DNA of 16,141 nt from Microcaldota archaeon. Its GTDB lineage: Archaea; Micrarchaeota; Micrarchaeia; Micrarchaeales; CABMGC01. Positions 12,378 to 16,141 of this stretch are shown one piece after another. The position numbers and the translations under genes are program-made. The stretch lies in the NCBI GenBank assembly GCA_028866785.1, contig JAGWHN010000017.1:1-16141 (forward strand). Reading direction: 5' to 3'. The notes beneath the pieces were generated by a model. That model had not been told where the DNA came from. It was given only the letters and a program-made list of their open reading frames with translations, and ran no database searches. Within the stretch, counting starts at the first letter, position 1; every line of letters begins with the position of its first letter.

Positions 12378-13427
12378 ATGCAAAAATTATCTGCACTAAT
12401 CTTTTCAAGAAACGACCTTCATAATCTGGAGCTTTTAATAAAGGATGTGTACGATCTTGTTGACCAACTGGTCATCGTGGATTCTAGCAACAATCCCCAG
12501 TACCGTGCATTGCTCTCCTATGTCTCCAAAAATTCTCTTAAAAAAATCGATGTTTTCAGGACGATTGCCCTGGGATATCCCGATCCCCTGCGCGGCTACG
12601 GGCTAAGCAAATGCAAAAATGAATGGGTGCTGTATATCGACATTGATGAGCGCCTAAATGAAGACTTGAAGGCCAATTTGCCAAAACTCATAAACTCGAA
12701 GGCCGTCGACGCCTATGCCATAAAGCGGTACGAAGAGGTTCATCTTGACGGGAGCAGAAAGAGCCTCTTTTCCACATGGCAAATTAGGCTTTACAGGAAA
12801 GATGCGGTAACCTATAAGGGACTTTTGCATGAGCAGCCGATTGTAAGCGGGAAACTTAAAAAATTGAACCTAAAATACTGCATGAATCATATATTAGAGC
12901 TTAGGCCCTACCTATTTGCGCCCTATAATAAATTTGAAAAGTTTGACCGTTTCTCATACAGCACTTTCAATGGCAAGGTCATGAGCTATTTTGCAAAGCT
13001 GTCCGGTGAAAACCAGGGCACAGCCGCTTCCAAGCCCTTCAAGGCCCTTCCCATTTTGCTCAGGGCATACCAGAAGTTGAAATTTAAGGGAGACTCTGAG
13101 GAGATAAGTACCTTTGACTATTTTGTGCTTTTTGCAATGCGGGACTTTGTTTATGCGATAAAAAACAGAAGCATGGAGAGGATTTTGAAAGTGATCCCAA
13201 ACAAGATAGAGTACATCAAAAGGCTCAGAAAATGGAGATCTGATCCTGATGGGGATGCAATATTTGCAATCTCCAATCTGATAGAGAAAAAAGGCATAAT
13301 AAAATACCTAAAACTCGATGAGGAGGCCACCATCAGGCGGCTAAATGCCAAATATGGGGACAAAAAGCAGGGAATTGAGCTTCTAATGAAGCTACTCAAG
13401 GATAAATATTACGGCAGGTACCCCTGA
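12378..13427 (+). CDS. Glycosyltransferase family 2 (GT-A fold)
   Basis: This 349-residue protein begins directly with the GT2 fold: MQKLSALIFSRND (1-13), LVIVDSSNN (31-39), the metal-binding DXD in LYIDIDER (85-92; D88, D90), and WQIRLYRKDAVTYKGLLHE (134-152), as seen in small GT2 enzymes of the lipopolysaccharide-core and SPBc2-like type. The region after about 170 is basic, has no recognised domain and no clear membrane helix. It would add one sugar to a glycan in the cytoplasm; donor and acceptor are unknown. I chose ATG 12378 over the upstream GTG 12354 because of the AAGGTG motif and the fold start. It diverges from the GT4 gene over a shared promoter region and ends one base from the convergent FkbM gene. 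Confidence 0.88.
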   Translation: MQKLSALIFSRNDLHNLELLIKDVYDLVDQLVIVDSSNNPQYRALLSYVSKNSLKKIDVFRTIALGYPDPLRGYGLSKCKNEWVLYIDIDERLNEDLKANLPKLINSKAVDAYAIKRYEEVHLDGSRKSLFSTWQIRLYRKDAVTYKGLLHEQPIVSGKLKKLNLKYCMNHILELRPYLFAPYNKFEKFDRFSYSTFNGKVMSYFAKLSGENQGTAASKPFKALPILLRAYQKLKFKGDSEEISTFDYFVLFAMRDFVYAIKNRSMERILKVIPNKIEYIKRLRKWRSDPDGDAIFAISNLIEKKGIIKYLKLDEEATIRRLNAKYGDKKQGIELLMKLLKDKYYGRYP

Positions 13428-13428
13428 C

Positions 13429-14316
13429 TCAAATCCTTTTTGCGTGTATGAACCCGTTCACCATCACGCTTTTTGTTCCAAAGTTGAATTTTTTCACCGG
13501 TTTGTGGTGCTCTACGGAGAAACCCGCGCCGATTAATTTTTTCTCTAGGTTCAAATACCCATAATGGTACTCTATCTCAATTTCGGAAAACCTCCTAAGC
13601 ACAGCATTTTTTGCCTTTATCATTATGTCATATTCATGGCCCTCGCAATCTATCTTGAGTGCCGCATCCCGCAGTCCGTATTTGCGCACTATACCCTCTA
13701 GGCTTATCATCTCAATTGCCTTTTCATTTCCCTTGCGCTTGAAGGACTTGCCGCTGAACTCCCGGCTTTGCGTGTCTATCATCACTTTGCCGCCTTTGCT
13801 TGCCACTCCTGCATTCACCATGGTTATCTTCGAGCCCATTCCATTTATTGCGACGTTTTTTCTGCCTACCTCGTAAAAATAGGGATATGGCTCAATGCCG
13901 TAGACATGTTTTGCTCCGTTTAGCAAAAAGAATATCGCAGTGTCCCCTACATAGGCTCCTATGTCCACCACCTCTTTGCCCTTCACATCGAGCCACCCAC
14001 TTTCTGCGTTAAAAAACTCATTTTTAATCATCAATATCGTATCCACAAGCTCTTTTCTTGAGCCGAAATACAGCTTGATGTTTTTGCCCCTAAAGGCAAA
14101 GGCCGCATATCCGGTGTTTTTACCCATTTTTTCGGTCTGAACTATCTTTACCCTTGCCTTCTTGCCGTCTTGGCTAATTACGACCTCGCCATTTTCAGGA
14201 TTTATTTTTAAAGTGGTGAGATAGTTCCAAAAAAAGTTAAAAATAATTCCTGCCTGATTTAATGGAAACAGGAGCGTTCCTAGCTTATCGTCTAGTGTTG
14301 TGACATTTTTGGGCAT
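13429..14316 (-). CDS. FkbM-family SAM-dependent methyltransferase
   Basis: This 295-residue predicted O-methyltransferase has motif I VVDIGAYVGDT (116-126), the second-strand acid GIEPYP (140-145), SLEGIVRKYGL (205-215), LKIDCEGHEYD (220-230) and EIEYHYGYLNLEKKL (247-261). It is a sister of the protein at 7496-8470: the SLEGIV, DCEG and EYH-GY-NLE blocks match closely. The first 100 residues have no known domain and differ from that paralogue. The start is ATG 14316; a TATA-like element about 27 bases upstream suggests a leaderless mRNA. Its stop is one base from the stop of the convergent GT2 gene, so the two 3' ends probably overlap as transcripts. Confidence 0.88.
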   Translation of the reverse strand: MPKNVTTLDDKLGTLLFPLNQAGIIFNFFWNYLTTLKINPENGEVVISQDGKKARVKIVQTEKMGKNTGYAAFAFRGKNIKLYFGSRKELVDTILMIKNEFFNAESGWLDVKGKEVVDIGAYVGDTAIFFLLNGAKHVYGIEPYPYFYEVGRKNVAINGMGSKITMVNAGVASKGGKVMIDTQSREFSGKSFKRKGNEKAIEMISLEGIVRKYGLRDAALKIDCEGHEYDIMIKAKNAVLRRFSEIEIEYHYGYLNLEKKLIGAGFSVEHHKPVKKFNFGTKSVMVNGFIHAKRI

Positions 14317-14324
14317 AACCTAAT

Positions 14325-14335
14325 TTCCTCAGGAA
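14325..14335. promoter_or_regulatory. Palindrome between TATA element and start of the 13429-14316 FkbM gene
   Basis: TTCCT-C-AGGAA is a perfect 11-base palindrome located between the TATA-like element and the predicted transcription start. A repressor site would fit here, but the half-sites are short and chance is possible. Confidence 0.25.
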
Positions 14336-14338
14336 GCA

Positions 14339-14347
14339 ATAAAATAC
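14339..14347 (-). promoter_or_regulatory. Candidate TATA box of the 13429-14316 FkbM gene
   Basis: On the minus strand GTATTTTAT is centred about 27 bases before the ATG at 14316, predicting a leaderless transcript separate from the upstream phosphohydrolase gene, which ends at 14396. Confidence 0.35.
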
Positions 14348-14395
14348 TTTCATTGCCTGACTCGACGGCCTGGCGACACGCAACGCCACCTTGGC

Positions 14396-15916
14396 CTATT
14401 GCCCGTCAAAGTATTTTAGGATCAGGGGCGCTATGTCGTATACGCTCATTTTCTTCTTGATCAGACTTCTCCTAGTGTGCGCACCACTGTCTAAAACCCC
14501 GAATATACCCTGCATCGTATGGTCCCCGCTCCTGTATATCTCGGGCTTCATGAACAGGGTATCTTTCGAGTAGTATGTGAAGTCCACTATGTAATTTTTC
14601 CTCAGTAAAAATAGTATGTCCGGCGATATGAAGGAGCCGGAATCTTTATAGTAAGCCCCCCCGTCAAAAACGCCCTCTACCAGCCTTCCCCCCTCCCTGT
14701 CCTTGAGCTTGCCTATCCTCTCCATCAGCTCCTTTTTTAGGGCAGATCTTTTCGAGCTGGGTATGCCCGGAGCCGCAAACCTGCCGTCGTTAATCCATAT
14801 CATGCCTACTGGCCCAAAAGATACCGATGCAAAAGCCCTGGTCTGGCGCATGTCTATATCCTCATCGCTTATTTTTAGGTAGCCTTTGCTATCCATGTTG
14901 GTCCTATCCTCTTCCACTATCCTATCGGCCATCTTCTTGACGAAATCGGGCATCTTTTGGTAAACCACTCTCCTCATTCTCCAGCGAAGCGCCTTATCGA
15001 CAACATAGTCCTTTATCCCTGCGTTTAGGCCCTGTGTTTTTTTACTACTTGGCCCCGTCTCATTGTCCACATCCCTCTTCAATTTTGCATAATTCTCCTT
15101 GATCAGCCATGCATTTGGCAGAAACTTATCGTATATCGGCTGTGCGCCATGGTCCGAAACCAACATTATCTCGGCGTCCTCACCCATTTTTTTAGAGTAA
15201 TTAACCACCCATTCAATGAACTCAGATATATTCTCATATAGGGGATGGATGTAATCCGACCAGTTTTTGTTGTTGAAGGAGTAATGCTGAATCCTGTCCG
15301 TTTCAGTAAAGCAGACGAAAACCAGATCATAATCGTTCTTTTTGATGAGATATTTGCCCATCTCGGCCCTTGCCTTTATGCTCTTGCAGTATTTCTTTGA
15401 TCCCTCGGCTATTGGGACCACCCCCTTGTCCAAATCTACACCTATTTCAGGCTCCCCGCGGAAGCCAAATTTTTTGGCCGCCTTCCTAAGCTCTTCTGAG
15501 CTGTATTTTGGCTCTAAGGGCCATCCTGTCACCATATCGATGTTCTTTGAATCGCTAAGCGTCAAAACCATTGCTGGCGTTAGGATTAGGCTACGCACTC
15601 CAGACTTCGCAAGTTTATCCCAAAAAGGGGGATTTTTCTTTGAATCGTAGTAAATTAGCTGCTTTACGTAATTTCTATCCAAATATACAAAATCCATCAC
15701 GCCGTGGTCCTTTGGCTCAAGCCCTGTATAGATGCTGGGCCACGCGGCCGCGGTGACCGGGGGCAGAGTAGATTCTAGCTCATTTAGGGTACCCCCTTTG
15801 AGAAATCTTGAGAATCCTTTCATCTCATATTTTTGAGAGAGCTCTAGTATTGCCCACAACGGCGCCGCATCGACGCCAATTAAGTACAATTTTCTCCTCT
15901 TCGCCTTTTTTTCCAT
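14396..15916 (-). CDS. Alkaline-phosphatase-superfamily phosphohydrolase/phosphomutase (type I phosphodiesterase-like, COG3379-like)
   Basis: This 506-residue protein carries a complete set of metal-binding residues of the superfamily: D16 in LIGVDAAP, the nucleophile region PPVTAAAWPSIYTGLEPKDHG with T55, D207 and H211 in TETDRIQH, D255-H256 in LVSDHGA and H466 in SGDHTMQG. The family cleaves phosphate mono- or diesters, or moves phosphate. There is no signal peptide or membrane segment in this form, so it is probably cytoplasmic. The frame stays open upstream to a TTG at 16075, but I prefer ATG 15916: the TATA box at 15966-15973 lies inside that extension and the fold begins 10 residues after this Met. 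Its substrate is unknown; a phosphorylated glycan or lipid intermediate would fit the neighbourhood (inference). Confidence 0.87.
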   Translation of the reverse strand: MEKKAKRRKLYLIGVDAAPLWAILELSQKYEMKGFSRFLKGGTLNELESTLPPVTAAAWPSIYTGLEPKDHGVMDFVYLDRNYVKQLIYYDSKKNPPFWDKLAKSGVRSLILTPAMVLTLSDSKNIDMVTGWPLEPKYSSEELRKAAKKFGFRGEPEIGVDLDKGVVPIAEGSKKYCKSIKARAEMGKYLIKKNDYDLVFVCFTETDRIQHYSFNNKNWSDYIHPLYENISEFIEWVVNYSKKMGEDAEIMLVSDHGAQPIYDKFLPNAWLIKENYAKLKRDVDNETGPSSKKTQGLNAGIKDYVVDKALRWRMRRVVYQKMPDFVKKMADRIVEEDRTNMDSKGYLKISDEDIDMRQTRAFASVSFGPVGMIWINDGRFAAPGIPSSKRSALKKELMERIGKLKDREGGRLVEGVFDGGAYYKDSGSFISPDILFLLRKNYIVDFTYYSKDTLFMKPEIYRSGDHTMQGIFGVLDSGAHTRRSLIKKKMSVYDIAPLILKYFDGQ

Positions 15917-15965
15917 CGCACTTCCCTTTCTTTCCCCTATTTGTATCAGAAATTCATAAAACAAG

Positions 15966-15973
15966 TATATAAA
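15966..15973 (-). promoter_or_regulatory. TATA box of the phosphohydrolase gene
   Basis: On the minus strand the element reads TTTATATA, the exact archaeal consensus. It predicts a transcription start near 15943 and a leader of about 27 bases with a purine-rich stretch (GGGGAAAGAAAGGGAAG) before the ATG at 15916. It argues against the longer TTG-started form. Confidence 0.6.
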
Positions 15974-15998
15974 TCCAACGCGACCAATGATGTTATAC

Positions 15999-16029
15999 GG
16001 CAATGTGCTTACTGTACTGGCAATGTGCC
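15999..16029. repeat. Two direct copies of GGCAATGTGC upstream of the phosphohydrolase promoter
   Basis: GGCAATGTGC occurs at 15999-16008 and 16019-16028, exactly 20 bases apart, about two turns of DNA. The second copy extends to the inverted repeat GGCA-ATG-TGCC (16019-16029). They lie upstream of the TATA box, where an activator or other regulator could bind. Confidence 0.4.
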
Positions 16030-16071
16030 TAGACGAAAAGAACCGGAAAGGGAAGAACTTGCCGTATTTCT

Positions 16072-16140
16072 TCAAATTAAGGCTTTCGTCGATGCCATAC
16101 GCTCATAAAAGAAGTCTCGTTCAACAATCAACGAAGAATA
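16072..16140 (-). CDS. Possible 3' end of a further minus-strand gene (partial)
   Basis: One minus-strand frame is open from the window edge to a TGA at 16074-16072, giving 22 residues (ending ERMASTKALI). It could be the C-terminus of the next gene, but an open run this short is expected by chance. No family can be recognised. Confidence 0.15.
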   Translation of the reverse strand, partial: YSSLIVERDFFYERMASTKALI

Positions 16141-16141
16141 A

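Noticed and set aside
14396..16075. Longer form of the phosphohydrolase starting at TTG 16075 (559 residues, with a hydrophobic N-terminal stretch)
   Set aside because: A consensus TATA box (15966-15973) and paired repeats lie inside the extension, and the conserved fold starts just after the ATG at 15916.
1..16141. CRISPR array, insertion sequence, prophage or integrase
   Set aside because: No regularly spaced repeats, no transposase or integrase motifs and no terminal inverted repeats were seen.

Overview
The window looks like a glycan-biosynthesis and protein-glycosylation island of an archaeon. The archaeal signs are a single-subunit AglB/STT3 oligosaccharyltransferase, TATA-box (box A) promoters about 22-30 bases upstream of starts, some apparently leaderless genes, several TTG starts, and a COG3379-like alkaline-phosphatase-superfamily protein. 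The divergent catalytic motif of AglB and the unusual domain fusion would fit a DPANN-type lineage such as Micrarchaeota, but that is a guess: there is no rRNA or other phylogenetic marker here.

Layout. Positions 1-760 (+ strand) hold two tandem, homologous, tryptophan-rich small membrane proteins; the first is cut by the window edge and is followed by a hairpin/T-tract terminator. Positions 822-3964 (- strand) hold AglB and, 8 bases after its stop, a small ABM-fold (dimeric alpha/beta barrel) protein with a TTG start. Positions 4025-7334 (- strand) hold a tight three-gene unit: a HAD phosphatase fused to a phosphohexomutase, a sugar-1-phosphate nucleotidyltransferase, and a short FkbM methyltransferase. 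A second FkbM gene (7496-8470) lies alone on the + strand. Positions 8486-10181 (- strand) hold a PseB/CapE-like UDP-HexNAc 4,6-dehydratase overlapping an RmlD-like short-chain reductase. Positions 10307-12260 (- strand) hold a GT4 glycosyltransferase overlapping a PIG-L-type deacetylase. A GT2 glycosyltransferase (12378-13427) runs divergently on the + strand and ends one base from a third, convergent FkbM gene (13429-14316). A phosphohydrolase/phosphomutase of the alkaline phosphatase superfamily (14396-15916) closes the window.

How the genes may work together (inference). The mutase and nucleotidyltransferase would turn a sugar-6-phosphate into an NDP-sugar. The dehydratase and reductase would make a 6-deoxy-HexNAc. 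The deacetylase would free an amino group, GT4 and GT2 would build the glycan, the three FkbM enzymes would O-methylate it, and AglB would transfer it from its lipid carrier to Asn residues outside the cell. AglB itself carries 15 N-X-S/T sequons in its outer domain, so it is likely a substrate of its own reaction. No tRNA, rRNA, CRISPR array, transposase or phage gene was seen. The longest gap without a gene is about 190 bases (190-379).
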